In this document: positions 15,105 to 23,500 of the stretch, piece after piece
Layout of the letters: each line of letters opens with the position of its first letter
Position numbering within the stretch: the first letter of the stretch is position 1
DNA from: Terriglobia bacterium
GTDB lineage: Bacteria > Acidobacteriota > Terriglobia > Bryobacterales > Bryobacteraceae
Direction of reading: 5' to 3'
Assembly (NCBI GenBank): GCA_025350105.1
Contig: JANXYJ010000137.1
Coordinates: forward strand, 21,746 to 85,745
Length of the DNA stretch: 64,000 nt
Made by a program: the position numbers and the translations under genes
The notes under the pieces: generated by a model
What the model was told of the DNA's origin: nothing
The model's input: only the letters and a program-made list of their open reading frames with translations
Databases searched by the model: none

Positions 15105-16510
15105 GCGATACCCAGGGCCTTCATCTTGCGATAGAGGTGGCTGCGTTCCAGGCCCACCAGTTCGGCGGCACGGGTGATATTGCCGCGGGCTTCTTCGAGC
15201 TTTTTCAATATGTATTCGCGTTCGGCGGCTTCGCGGACTTCCTGCAAACTCCCGAAGCGGTCCATGGCACGTTCGAAAACGGCGCGGCGCGAGCGGTCCA
15301 GCGGAATGTGCCGGGCATCGATAGTGGCCTGCGGGTTCATGATGACGATGCGCTCCATCAAATTGCGCAGCTCGCGAACGTTGCCCGGCCAAGGGTACGC
15401 CTCCAGTGCCTGAAAGGCCTCTTCAGTGAGTTCCTTCGGCTTGCGTCCGTAAGCAGTGGTGAACTCATTCAAGAAGTGCCCGGCAAGAAGACGGACGTCT
15501 TCGATACGTTCCCTGAGAGGCGGAACATAAAACGGAATCACGTTGAGGCGATAAAAAAGGTCTTCGCGAAAATTGCCGCGTTCGATTTCTTCTTCCAGCT
15601 TTTTGTTGGTAGAAGCGACCACGCGCACATCCACTTGAATGGATTCGGCCGCACCTACAGGTTCAAAGCGCTGTTCGTCCAAGGCGCGCAGGACTTTGGC
15701 TTGCGTCTTCAAAGACATGTCCGCCACTTCGTCCAAAAACAGCGTGCCGCCGTCGGCCTTTTGCAGCTTGCCGGTTTTATCTTGTAACGCGCCAGCCCAA
15801 CTGCCTTTGCGATGACCGAAGAGTTCGCTCTCAATCAACTCCTCTGGAATGGCGGCACAGTTGACTTCGACAAAAGCTTCGTCGGCGCGAGGGCTGGCGG
15901 CGTGAATGGCATGCGCGATCAACTCCTTGCCTGTCCCGCTTTCACCGAAAATCAGAACCCGGCCATTGGTGGCGGCCATCAAACCCAACTGCTGGCGCAG
16001 CGCCTTCATGGGGACGCTTTCGCCGATGATGCGAACTTTGCTATCGCCGGATTCACGCAGACGGCTGACCTGCAATTCCAGGCGGCGCTGTTCAATCGCG
16101 TTGTGCAGAACGACGGTTACCTTTTCGATGGTCAGCGGCTTTTCCAGAAAATCGAAAGCACCCAGTTTGGTGGCCTTAACAGCGGTTTCGATGGTGCCAT
16201 GGCCGGAGATAATGACAACTTCGGGCCGGTCCGCCGCTGGGATTTCCTGAATACGGGCGAGGACGTCAAGACCGTCCAATAATTTAGAAGCGTTACCGTT
16301 GTGGCTGCCGCCATCGCCGGCGCTGCTGTCCGCGCCCGCCAGCCAGACGTCCAACAAAACGGCGTCGAAATTCTGGCGGGCCAGTTCCGCCAGACACTGT
16401 TCGCCGCTTTCTACCGCTTTGCAGAAATAGCCTTCATCTTCGAGGACGCCACTGAGAGATTCGCGAATCCCGGGCTCATCATCAACGATCAACACGCGCG
16501 GGCGTTTCAT
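15092..16510 (-). CDS. ntrX: NtrX-type sigma-54-dependent response regulator
   Basis: 472 residues: receiver domain (1-130, phospho-acceptor Asp54 in VLLDVWL, conserved Thr/Ser and Lys in DFLEKP), AAA+ domain (160-400; Walker A GESGTGKE at 189-196, Walker B GGTLFLDEV), and a Fis-type DNA-binding helix-turn-helix (about 430-467, NITRAAELVGLERSHLYRKM). Two oddities: a Gly/Ser-rich insertion of about 16-20 residues after Asp54 in the receiver, and the sigma-54 contact loop, normally GAFTGA, reads GSWAGA at 236-241. Its start overlaps the stop of the sensor kinase gene by four bases. The partner and domain pattern match the NtrYX system; target genes are not visible. Confidence 0.85.
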   Translation of the reverse strand: MKRPRVLIVDDEPGIRESLSGVLEDEGYFCKAVESGEQCLAELARQNFDAVLLDVWLAGADSSAGDGGSHNGNASKLLDGLDVLARIQEIPAADRPEVVIISGHGTIETAVKATKLGAFDFLEKPLTIEKVTVVLHNAIEQRRLELQVSRLRESGDSKVRIIGESVPMKALRQQLGLMAATNGRVLIFGESGTGKELIAHAIHAASPRADEAFVEVNCAAIPEELIESELFGHRKGSWAGALQDKTGKLQKADGGTLFLDEVADMSLKTQAKVLRALDEQRFEPVGAAESIQVDVRVVASTNKKLEEEIERGNFREDLFYRLNVIPFYVPPLRERIEDVRLLAGHFLNEFTTAYGRKPKELTEEAFQALEAYPWPGNVRELRNLMERIVIMNPQATIDARHIPLDRSRRAVFERAMDRFGSLQEVREAAEREYILKKLEEARGNITRAAELVGLERSHLYRKMKALGIAAKE

Positions 16511-18627
16511 GCGCGGGCCTCGGCGGGTTTTGCTTCGGCTGGTTTTGCTTCGGCTGGTCTAGCTTCGTTGCCCGGTGCCTCCGGCAATGTGGGTTCATGT
16601 GCGGCAACAGCGGGAATATCCACATAGAAACAAGCGCCGGCGGGCTGATTGGTTTCGACGCGGACACGCGCCCCGTGTTCCGCCAGAATATGACTGACGA
16701 TGGCCAAGCCCAAACCGGTGCCGCGATTTTTTGTAGAAAAATAGGGTAAGAACAATTTTTCTTTATCCTGCGCGGAGACGCCGCAACCAGTGTCGGCGAC
16801 CAACAACTCCAGCGAATCGGGCGCGGAAAGTTGCGTACGGACCAGTAAGCGGCGAACCGGCGATTCGCGCATCGCTTCGGCGGCGTTGTCGACTAAATTT
16901 ACGATGACGCGTTTGAATTGCTCCGGATCCACGATGACAGCGGGCAGATCGGGCGCGAACTCCACGCGCAGATCAAGGTCCTCCAGACGGCCCTGAAAGA
17001 CAGCCAGTGCGTTGCGGGCGATTTCATTGAAGTCACACAAAACTGGTTGCGCGGCGGGGAAGCGCGAGAACTGGGAGAATTCGTCGGCTAGGTTTTTGAC
17101 GGACTCCACTTCGCGAGAAATGGTGAGGGCGCAGGACCGCAGAATCCGCTGAGAGTCGTCGGTAATGGCGCCGCGATCGAGAATGCGGCCGATGCGTTCG
17201 GCGCTGAGTGCGATGGGGGTTAAAGGGTTCTTCAGCTCATGGGCAATACGGCGGGCGACCTCGTGCCAAGCGGCGGCCTTTTGCGCGCGCAGCAGCTCAC
17301 TGGTATCTTCAAAAACAGCAACGAAGCCCTGGCCTACCGGCGGATGCGCGGGCAGCGCCGAAACGGTGACGGCCAAATGCAGCACTCGGGAGGGCGCGTG
17401 AATTTCCAACTGGCTGACGGCGACGCCGGTGCGGCGGGCACGTTTCAACAGGTACCGGATTTCGGTTGCGTCTTCGGCGGAAAACAAATCTTCCAGGTTG
17501 AGCGGCGGGTCCGTGTCATCTTTGGGAAAGGGGGCCTTGGCAAACAAGGCCTGAAACGCACGATTCACGCGTTGAATACCACCCTCGGCGCTGAGCGAAA
17601 TGACACCGGTGGGAATGCTTTCAAGAATGGTTTCGGTAAAGCGCCGGCGGGTTTCCAGTTCGCGGCTATTGATTTCCAGCGCCTGCATCATCTCATTGAA
17701 GGCGCGTACCAGCGTGGCCAATTCGTCGATCGCTTTGACGCGCACGCGATGGCCCAAATTCCCCTTGCGCACTTCGCTGGCGGCCACCAGTAAGGCCGAA
17801 ATGGGCGAGATAATTTGCCGCGAAAGCTGTAGTGCGATCCAGGTGGAAACGAACAGAATGAACAGCGTTATGGCCAGCATGAACAGCAGATACAATGTGC
17901 GGATGTTTTTCTTCTCGCCCGCAAGCTGTTGATATTCGCGCACGTAACGGTCGATATCGCTCTGCATCTTTGGAATTTCGATGGCCGGACGCAGGGTCAC
18001 CGCGATTATGCCTTTCGCAAAAGGCGCTTGTGCTGTAAAGAGTGCGGTTGAACCAGGTTCCAAGGGGCAAACGGCGCGGGAAGCGCCATCTTGTAGAGTG
18101 ACCTCCAACGCGGCGATGGAGTTTTCGCGACACAGAGCGGCAAAGTTCGCGGTGCCTTCAGCCACTTCGGGAAGGGCCGCCAACCAGCGGGCCAAAGCCG
18201 TGGCGCGGCCCTGAACTTCAGCGGAAAGCCCGGTGCTGGCGTTGGCGAGATTCGTGCGAATACCTTCGGCGGGACGGCTAAACCATTTCTCCACGTTTCT
18301 GTTCAGAATGACGTAGCTGAATAATGCCAGAAAGATGACCGGCAACAGGCTGAGCGCCAACGCCCCCGCCACAAATTTGGTTTGGATATGCGAGCCTTCG
18401 CGATTAGCGTGGCGCTCTATGTAGAGCTTCACGAAGGTGCGGAACAACATGAAGCCCAGCGTGACCGTCAAGACAAAAATGAGGGTGGAAATAGCCCAGT
18501 AAACAAAAGTTTGGATGGGATTCGACGGACCGTATTCGCCGAAGGTGAAGGAGACCTGCCACACCACCAGCGCGACGAGAATCGCCAGAAGAGCGATGCC
18601 GGAACCGAGAAGATACCGATTGCGCAT
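16507..18627 (-). CDS. ntrY: NtrY-type membrane sensor histidine kinase
   Basis: 706 residues. Helices at about 8-26, 41-62, 84-108 and 245-268 bracket a periplasmic region (about 110-244). Then come a HAMP domain (270-325), a PAS domain (about 330-445), a HisKA domain with phospho-His463 in RIAHELKNPLTP, and a HATPase domain with Asn581 in NLVDNAAEA, DTGCG at 612 and GTGLGLAI at 636. The C-terminus is a Pro/Ala/Glu/Lys tail made of a five-residue repeat. The N-terminal double hairpin is typical of NtrY rather than NtrB. A TATAAT box 12 bases upstream of the ATG indicates its own promoter although acpS lies just upstream. It should phosphorylate the coupled regulator at Asp54. Confidence 0.87.
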   Translation of the reverse strand: MRNRYLLGSGIALLAILVALVVWQVSFTFGEYGPSNPIQTFVYWAISTLIFVLTVTLGFMLFRTFVKLYIERHANREGSHIQTKFVAGALALSLLPVIFLALFSYVILNRNVEKWFSRPAEGIRTNLANASTGLSAEVQGRATALARWLAALPEVAEGTANFAALCRENSIAALEVTLQDGASRAVCPLEPGSTALFTAQAPFAKGIIAVTLRPAIEIPKMQSDIDRYVREYQQLAGEKKNIRTLYLLFMLAITLFILFVSTWIALQLSRQIISPISALLVAASEVRKGNLGHRVRVKAIDELATLVRAFNEMMQALEINSRELETRRRFTETILESIPTGVISLSAEGGIQRVNRAFQALFAKAPFPKDDTDPPLNLEDLFSAEDATEIRYLLKRARRTGVAVSQLEIHAPSRVLHLAVTVSALPAHPPVGQGFVAVFEDTSELLRAQKAAAWHEVARRIAHELKNPLTPIALSAERIGRILDRGAITDDSQRILRSCALTISREVESVKNLADEFSQFSRFPAAQPVLCDFNEIARNALAVFQGRLEDLDLRVEFAPDLPAVIVDPEQFKRVIVNLVDNAAEAMRESPVRRLLVRTQLSAPDSLELLVADTGCGVSAQDKEKLFLPYFSTKNRGTGLGLAIVSHILAEHGARVRVETNQPAGACFYVDIPAVAAHEPTLPEAPGNEARPAEAKPAEAKPAEARA
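16526..16570 (-). repeat. 15-bp coding tandem repeat (PAEAK)
   Basis: Two identical 15-base units at 16526-16540 and 16541-16555, and a diverged third at 16556-16570, encode the PAEAK repeats at the C-terminus of the histidine kinase. The tail is probably flexible and outside the catalytic fold. Confidence 0.85.
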
Positions 18628-18639
18628 GAGCTAATTTCA

Positions 18640-18645
18640 ATTATA
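18640..18645 (-). promoter_or_regulatory. -10 box for ntrYX
   Basis: Minus-strand TATAAT at 18645-18640, 12 bases before the kinase ATG at 18627, in the 41-base spacer after acpS. No good -35 hexamer is found 16-18 bases upstream. Transcription would begin about six bases before the ATG, and no ribosome binding site is present. Confidence 0.45.
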
Positions 18646-18668
18646 GTCGGCGGCGCCGGCTTGCCAGT

Positions 18669-19046
18669 CTAGTCTTCAAAAATCACGAAGGCCATGGCCT
18701 GCTGTTCCGTATGGGTCATCGATAGCGCGATGCGGGTGACGCCCAGTTGTTCGGCGATGGCAAAAGCTTTACCGTGCAGTTGCAGGGTGGGCCGGCCGGA
18801 GGGGAGATTCATCACCTGAAAATCCTGCCACGTCACGCCGCGGCGCCAGCCGGTGCCCAGCGCCTTCATGCCAGCCTCCTTGGCCGCGAAACGGGCGGCA
18901 TAGCGTTCAAAACGGTTGGCCTTGCGGTTGCAATAGGCGATTTCCAGGGGCGTGAAAACACGCTGAAAGAAGCGGTCGCCATGGCGTTCAAAGGCAGCCC
19001 GAATGCGCGGCACTTCACAAATGTCAACACCCGTACCAAGGATCAC
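18669..19046 (-). CDS. acpS: Holo-[acyl-carrier-protein] synthase
   Basis: 125 residues from GTG 19046, the normal length; longer frames to 19154 add non-conserved sequence. AcpS transfers 4'-phosphopantetheine from CoA to acyl carrier protein. The magnesium-binding Asp is in LGTGVDICEVPRI and the Glu in RFAAKEAGMKALGTG, both canonical. SMTHTEQQAMAFV at the end corresponds to the usual SxSHt segment, here MTHT. It is divergent from cbiM with about 100 bases between start codons. It uses CoA, which coaBC elsewhere in the window helps to make. Confidence 0.9.
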   Translation of the reverse strand: MILGTGVDICEVPRIRAAFERHGDRFFQRVFTPLEIAYCNRKANRFERYAARFAAKEAGMKALGTGWRRGVTWQDFQVMNLPSGRPTLQLHGKAFAIAEQLGVTRIALSMTHTEQQAMAFVIFED

Positions 19047-19148
19047 GAGAGTCAGAATACCAGCTTGCGGCCAGGCATTATTATGTACCGCCGCCCGCCT
19101 TGCGCGATACTGAGAGGATACGGTGCGATCCTCGCGCTCTACCTGCTT

Positions 19149-20042
19149 ATGCACATTCCCGATGGAGTTTTAAGCACGCCGGTGTGGGCGGCGCTGGACG
19201 CGGCCGCGGTGGGCGTTGTGGCATTCAGCACGCGGCGCGCAGAACGGGATTTCGGAAGCGCAAATCATGCGCGGATTCCTTTACTGGGCATGATGGGTGC
19301 GTTTGTGTTTGCCGCGCAAATGATCAACTTCCCGCTGGGAGCGGGCACCAGCGGCCATCTGGTGGGCGGCGCGCTACTGATGGTGGTGCTTGGTCCGTGG
19401 GCGGCGTCGGTGGTGATGACCGCCATCCTGATTCTGCAGGCGCTCATTCTGCAAGATGGCGGCATCCTGGCGTTGGGCGCGAATATTTGCAACATGGCCA
19501 TGTTGGGAGTGCTGGCCGCCTACGTTCCTTATCGCGTTTTGGGGCGCGGGCGCACACGCGGACCGGGATTGTTCCTGGCAGGATTTTGCAGCGTGGCGGT
19601 GAGTGCCGCCGCGGCGATGACCGAGTTGAGCCTTTCGCATTTTCACTTTTCACGAAGCCTGTGGATCACTTCCGCAATTCTGTTCGGGATTACCGGCGCG
19701 ATCGAGGGAGCGATTACGGTAGCGGCAGTGAGCGCGATAGAGCGGGTGAATCCGGCGCTTGCGCCGGACAACGCCTCGCCAAAGCCGCGTTTTGCCGGTT
19801 TTGTGTTGTTGGGGTTAGCCCTCGTATTGGCCATCGTGTTGGCGATTGGTGTGGCGGTTGCATCGTCCGCGCCGGATGCCCTGCAGGCGGCGCTGGCCGG
19901 GCGAATGGCCTTGAGTCCAACCGTCAGTTCAGGCGAGGCACCGATCGGCCGCAGAGTAGTGGCCGGTATGGGTGGAATGCTTTTGGTGTTCGCCAGCAGT
20001 GTGATCGCCGGGCGGCTGTGGACGCGGCGGAGGCCGGTTTGA
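19149..20042 (+). CDS. cbiM: CbiM-type metal-binding component of a cobalt/nickel ECF transporter, with PDGLE-like tail
   Basis: 297 residues. Start at ATG 19149 gives MHIPDG, and in this family the N-terminal Met-His is part of the metal site, so the longer frame from 19083 is unlikely to be the mature protein. Later landmarks are INFPLGAGTSGHLVGG and ILALGANICNMA. The C-terminal region (about 215-297) has two helices around SSAPDALQAAL, a variant of the PDGLE motif of CbiN/NikN, so the small N component appears fused. It selects Co2+ or Ni2+ at the inner membrane. No cobalamin riboswitch is recognisable in the short upstream spacer. Confidence 0.88.
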   Translation: MHIPDGVLSTPVWAALDAAAVGVVAFSTRRAERDFGSANHARIPLLGMMGAFVFAAQMINFPLGAGTSGHLVGGALLMVVLGPWAASVVMTAILILQALILQDGGILALGANICNMAMLGVLAAYVPYRVLGRGRTRGPGLFLAGFCSVAVSAAAAMTELSLSHFHFSRSLWITSAILFGITGAIEGAITVAAVSAIERVNPALAPDNASPKPRFAGFVLLGLALVLAIVLAIGVAVASSAPDALQAALAGRMALSPTVSSGEAPIGRRVVAGMGGMLLVFASSVIAGRLWTRRRPV

Positions 20043-20755
20043 GTTTTTTGTTTCCGGCGATGGAGTCGAGTCCGCTGGCGCTGCCACTCACACAAATCGA
20101 CGCACGCGCAAAACTTGCCGGACTGATGGTTTACCTGATCGCAGTGGCCACAACGCCTGCGCGCGGATCGGGGAAGGCTTTCGTAGGTTACGCGCTGGTG
20201 TTGTTCGTTCCTCTCGCCGCCAGCCGGCTGCCTGTGGCGATGATCCTGTTGCGCGCCGCCGCCGTGATTCCTTTCTGCGCCAGTTTCGCGTTGCTCACCT
20301 GGTGGAGCGCGGGAGCTGCGCTTGCGTTGGTCATCATCGAAAAGAGCTTCCTGTCTGCGCTGGCGGCGGTGATGGTGATGGCGGGGACTCCCTTGCCGGA
20401 GATGGCGCGGGCGCTTCGCTGGTTCAAAATGCCGGCGATGCTGGTGCTGGTGCTGCAGTTCTTATATCGCTATTTGTGGGTGACGGCGGGGCAGGCACGG
20501 AGGATGCAGATGGCGGCGCGCAGCCGCGCGGGTCTGGGTTGGCGTTCAGGATTTCGGTCCGCCGCAGGTTCGCTAGGCGTGCTGTTCGCGCGCTCGTCCG
20601 AACGCGCCGAAGGAATTCACCACGCCATGCTTTCGCGCGGATTTACGGGAACTTTTCCCGCGCTGGTGCCAAGCCGTTTTACAACCAAAGACGCGGCGTT
20701 CCTAGCCGTCTTGCTAGCGCTGATTTTGGCCGCGGCCTTGGCGGCGCGGTTTTAG
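20039..20755 (+). CDS. cbiQ: CbiQ-type transmembrane component of the cobalt/nickel ECF transporter
   Basis: 238 residues from TTG 20039, which overlaps the cbiM stop (TTGA) and has GGAGG at 20029-20033, five bases upstream; ATG 20060 is a weaker alternative. Conserved elements are LTQIDARAKLAG at the N-terminus and the coupling-helix region with QMAARSRAG and HHAMLSRGFTG, which contacts the ATPase. Six or so hydrophobic segments are visible. It transmits ATP hydrolysis by CbiO to CbiM. The gene is followed one base later by cbiO. Confidence 0.88.
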   Translation: MSFLFPAMESSPLALPLTQIDARAKLAGLMVYLIAVATTPARGSGKAFVGYALVLFVPLAASRLPVAMILLRAAAVIPFCASFALLTWWSAGAALALVIIEKSFLSALAAVMVMAGTPLPEMARALRWFKMPAMLVLVLQFLYRYLWVTAGQARRMQMAARSRAGLGWRSGFRSAAGSLGVLFARSSERAEGIHHAMLSRGFTGTFPALVPSRFTTKDAAFLAVLLALILAAALAARF

Positions 20756-20756
20756 G

Positions 20757-21482
20757 ATGCCCTCGCCTGTCGTTCCATCATTGTTGATTGACGTTCGGGG
20801 GTTGCGCTACCGCTATGCGGACGGCACCCTGGCGCTGGACGGCGTGGATTTCCAATTGCACGGGGGAGAATGCGTAGCGTTGTTGGGCGCGAATGGCTCC
20901 GGCAAAACCACCTTCGCACTGCATTTGAATGGACTACTAAACGCTTGCGATGGCCGCGTAACTGCGTTTGGCGTGGAGTTGTCGTCGAAAACTTCTTCCG
21001 CCGATTTAAATCACGTGCGCGCGCGATTGGGCCTGGTATTTCAAGACGCTGATGAACAATTGTTTCTGCCTACTGTGCTGGAGGATGTGGCGTTCGGGCC
21101 AGCGAATTTAGGGTTTGCGCCAGAGGAAGCCCGGCAGAGAGCCATCCGCGCCTTGCAGAAGGTGGGCCTGGACAGCGCGCGGGATAAAGCGCCGTATCAC
21201 TTAAGCGCCGGCGAAAAGCGCCGCGCGGCGCTGGCCGGGGTGTTGGCGATGGAACCGGACGTGTTGGTGCTTGACGAGCCCACGACGTCGCTCGATCCAC
21301 CGGGCCACCGCGACCTGGTGCACTTGCTGCGCGGCTTGCCACAGACGAAATTGCTGGTTACCCACGACATTGACTTCGCCTGTGCGCTGGCCACACGGGC
21401 GGTGTTTTTCGAACGCGGCAAAGTGGCCGGGCAAGGCCCGGTGGCGGAAGTGGTGGAACGTTTTGGGTGGACGCGCAGCTGA
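20757..21482 (+). CDS. cbiO: CbiO-type ATP-binding protein of the cobalt/nickel ECF transporter
   Basis: 241 residues. Walker A GANGSGKTT at about 43, Q-loop LVFQDADEQLFLPTVLEDVAFGP (the energy-coupling-factor subtype signature), ABC signature LSAGEKRRAALAGVLA at about 149, Walker B VLVLDEPT and VTHDIDFA. It hydrolyses ATP to drive metal uptake with CbiQ and CbiM. The gene is convergent with the ybgF-like gene; stop codons are only five bases apart, with no terminator hairpin between them. Confidence 0.92.
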   Translation: MPSPVVPSLLIDVRGLRYRYADGTLALDGVDFQLHGGECVALLGANGSGKTTFALHLNGLLNACDGRVTAFGVELSSKTSSADLNHVRARLGLVFQDADEQLFLPTVLEDVAFGPANLGFAPEEARQRAIRALQKVGLDSARDKAPYHLSAGEKRRAALAGVLAMEPDVLVLDEPTTSLDPPGHRDLVHLLRGLPQTKLLVTHDIDFACALATRAVFFERGKVAGQGPVAEVVERFGWTRS

Positions 21483-21487
21483 GCGCC

Positions 21488-22405
21488 CTAGTTTGCCCGT
21501 TTTTTCGAACGCGGCATTGCCGTGGTGCTGGCGCCCAGTTCACGCAGATGGTCACGCGCTTTAGGCGCCAAAGCATGGCTGGGATAACGCGCCAGGAAAT
21601 CTTTGAACTCGACGATCGCGTCGGCACGGCGGGCTTTGATGTTCATTAGCGCGGCACCTTTTAGATATAAGGCGTCGGGCGATTTGGGATTTTCAGGATA
21701 GCGCTCCAGAACCGCGTCGAAGGCGAGCACGGCGTCGTCATACTGTTTGGCTTTCCAATAAATATCGCCGATCTGATACTGGGCGGCGGGGGCGTTTTCC
21801 GACTGCGGAAAAAATTTGACGTAGTCATTGAACTCGCTCAGCGCCAGCTCATCTTTACCGCCCAACTTGTCGCGCGTCGCGCTTTGCCACAAACTGTCCG
21901 GAGTAACACCTGCGGGAACCGCGGGACCGGAGGGAGCCGCCACGGGAGACTGTGGCGGCGGAGGCGGTGCATTGATCGTACGAATCGCGCTGGATATATC
22001 GGCCAGCTTGCTGTCCAGATTATTCACGCGTTTAGTCAGATCGGTCACGTTCTCGCGGGTGGCGCGAACGTCGTCGGAAACCTGGTCCACCTTCACTCCG
22101 ATGTTCGAAAGCGGAACTTCTGTGCGCGCCTGCTGTTGGTTTAGACGTTCGTTCATGGTGCGTTCGAGTGTTGCGACGGTGGACGACAAACGCGAGGATT
22201 CGTCCAGCGCCTGGCGCAGCATGTTCTGAATGGCAGTGAGTTTCTGGTCCTGATCGGTGCGCATCTGCGTCAACTGGTCCTGCAACTGGGCGACGTCGCG
22301 TTGAATAGAGAGGATGTCTTCGCGCTTTTGCGCGTACAAGGGTTGCAGAATAAAGACGGCGGAAAGTATGGCGAGCAGTGGTTGAGTCAAGTAACGACTA
22401 CGCAT
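21488..22405 (-). CDS. ybgF: YbgF/CpoB-like Tol-Pal system periplasmic coiled-coil TPR protein
   Basis: 305 residues. Signal peptide (about 1-26, ending LYAQ), a long coiled coil (about 27-135), a Pro-rich linker (PPPPPQSP), and C-terminal tetratricopeptide repeats (about 170-290: SEFNDYVKFFPQSENAPAAQYQIGD-type units). CpoB links Tol-Pal to peptidoglycan synthesis during constriction. ATG 22405 has GGGAGA (minus strand, 22417-22412) six bases upstream; the frame extends to 22435 but without a ribosome binding site. It is last in the tol operon, separated from pal by a 230-base spacer that carries repeat family A copies and a hairpin. Confidence 0.85.
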   Translation of the reverse strand: MRSRYLTQPLLAILSAVFILQPLYAQKREDILSIQRDVAQLQDQLTQMRTDQDQKLTAIQNMLRQALDESSRLSSTVATLERTMNERLNQQQARTEVPLSNIGVKVDQVSDDVRATRENVTDLTKRVNNLDSKLADISSAIRTINAPPPPPQSPVAAPSGPAVPAGVTPDSLWQSATRDKLGGKDELALSEFNDYVKFFPQSENAPAAQYQIGDIYWKAKQYDDAVLAFDAVLERYPENPKSPDALYLKGAALMNIKARRADAIVEFKDFLARYPSHALAPKARDHLRELGASTTAMPRSKKRAN

Positions 22406-22480
22406 GCATGGTCTCCCAAACGGGGTGGCGATCAAGTACAGACTCCCCTCCTTCTACTATCGCTTAAAGGTGACTCCGTG

Positions 22481-22585
22481 CGCTCCCTGACGGTCGCGGC
22501 TTGGTGCTGGTCTAGAAAGGGCACTGGCTTACGGTCAAAGCTTAGTGCTGGTCTAGAGTGGACACTGGTGAAGCTCACGGCTTGG
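22481..22585 (+). repeat. Dispersed repeat family A, copy 2 with degenerate tandem copies
   Basis: Copy 2 at 22481-22510 (CTCCCTGACGGTCGCGGCT then TGGTGCTGG) is followed by a degenerate copy at 22524-22557 that keeps CTTACGGTC and GTGCTGGTCTAGA, and by a third remnant CTCACGGCTTGG at 22574-22585. It lies between pal and ybgF, both on the minus strand. The same arrangement of GTCTAGA-like sequence follows copy 1 near 448-470. Confidence 0.75.
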
Positions 22586-22612
22586 CACCGAAAAGGCCAC
22601 CCAGCCGTGAGC
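22573..22612. terminator. Hairpin between pal and ybgF
   Basis: GCTCACGGCTTGG (22573-22585) pairs with CCAGCCGTGAGC (22601-22612) with at least ten continuous base pairs. There is no T-run on either side, so it may be an mRNA-stabilising or processing hairpin rather than a classical terminator. It overlaps the last remnant of repeat family A. Confidence 0.4.
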
Positions 22613-22635
22613 GTCAAGAAATACCTGAACGCGCC

Positions 22636-23466
22636 CTAATTGCCCTTGGCCAAATGCGCGCGGCGGTTGCGTTGGTAGCAAGCCTCGTTGGTATCGGTGC
22701 AGATCGGGCGATCCTTGCCATAGCTGATGGTGCGAACCTTCGCGTCGGGAATCCCCAGACCCATCAGGAATTCTTTCGCCGCCGTAGCGCGCCGGTCACC
22801 CAGACCGAGGTTATATTCGGCGGAGCCGCGTTCGTCGCAATGGCCTTCCAGCACCACGCTGAAGCTGGGATCGCTGGCGAAAAGCTGCTTTAAGGCATCG
22901 GCGTCGGCCGTCAGCGCCTGGCGGGCGTCAGCGCGGATGTCGCTCTTATCGTAATCGAACATGGCGTCACCGCCGTTGGAGAAAGCCCCAAAAATCCTGT
23001 CGAATTGTTCGCTGGTGGACAGAGTGGGCACCGGGGGCGGAGGCGGAGGTGGCGCCGGCGGATTGGTCACTTCCAAGGTCACCGAACGTGTGTCCGTCCC
23101 CCCGGGGCCGCGAGCGGTGAGCGTATAAGTCGTCGTGCTCGCCGGATTTACCGTGCGGACTCCGTTGGCTTCCACGGCGCCGACAGCGTTGTCGATGGCA
23201 ACGTCGGTGGCATTGGCGGCCTGCCATGCGAGTGTGGCGGTCTGCCCGCGCTGGACCGAGCGCGGCTCCACCGTAAAGCTGTTGATGCGCGCGGCGGGCG
23301 CGGGAGGCGGTGGAGGCGGTGGCGGCGGCGCTTCTACGGTTCGCGCCACCGGTGCAGGGGGTGGGGGTGGCACCTTCTTCTTGCAGGCCTGCACGCCCAC
23401 CAACAAAATCGTCGTGAACACCACTGCACCCACTGTCCTATAGGGTGTTCCATAGTTCATTCGCAT
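22636..23466 (-). CDS. pal: Peptidoglycan-associated lipoprotein (Pal, OmpA-like)
   Basis: 276 residues. A lipoprotein signal ends GVQAC near residue 28. Pro-rich stretches (about 33-60 and 137-147) flank an Ig-like/PKD-like domain (about 60-135) that ordinary Pal lacks. The C-terminal OmpA domain (about 160-270) has FDYDKSDIRADAR and GHCDERGSAEYNLGLGDRRA, the peptidoglycan-binding signature. GGAGG lies about ten bases upstream of ATG 23466. As part of Tol-Pal it tethers the outer membrane to the cell wall. Confidence 0.93.
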   Translation of the reverse strand: MRMNYGTPYRTVGAVVFTTILLVGVQACKKKVPPPPPAPVARTVEAPPPPPPPPPAPAARINSFTVEPRSVQRGQTATLAWQAANATDVAIDNAVGAVEANGVRTVNPASTTTYTLTARGPGGTDTRSVTLEVTNPPAPPPPPPPVPTLSTSEQFDRIFGAFSNGGDAMFDYDKSDIRADARQALTADADALKQLFASDPSFSVVLEGHCDERGSAEYNLGLGDRRATAAKEFLMGLGIPDAKVRTISYGKDRPICTDTNEACYQRNRRAHLAKGN

Positions 23467-23500
23467 CCTAAAACTGCCTCCTTCAATTCCGCTAACTGAG

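Noticed and set aside
19047..19148. Cobalamin riboswitch before cbiM
   Set aside because: The spacer is about 100 bases and has no recognisable B12-box, so it is too short for a full riboswitch.
19100..20755. 551-codon frame covering cbiM and cbiQ
   Set aside because: Its first half is cbiM read out of frame; only the part after about 20039 is CbiQ. It is not a fusion protein.
22301..22639. 112-codon plus-strand frame between pal and ybgF
   Set aside because: It runs antisense through the ybgF start and across repeat family A copies; protein-like features are absent.
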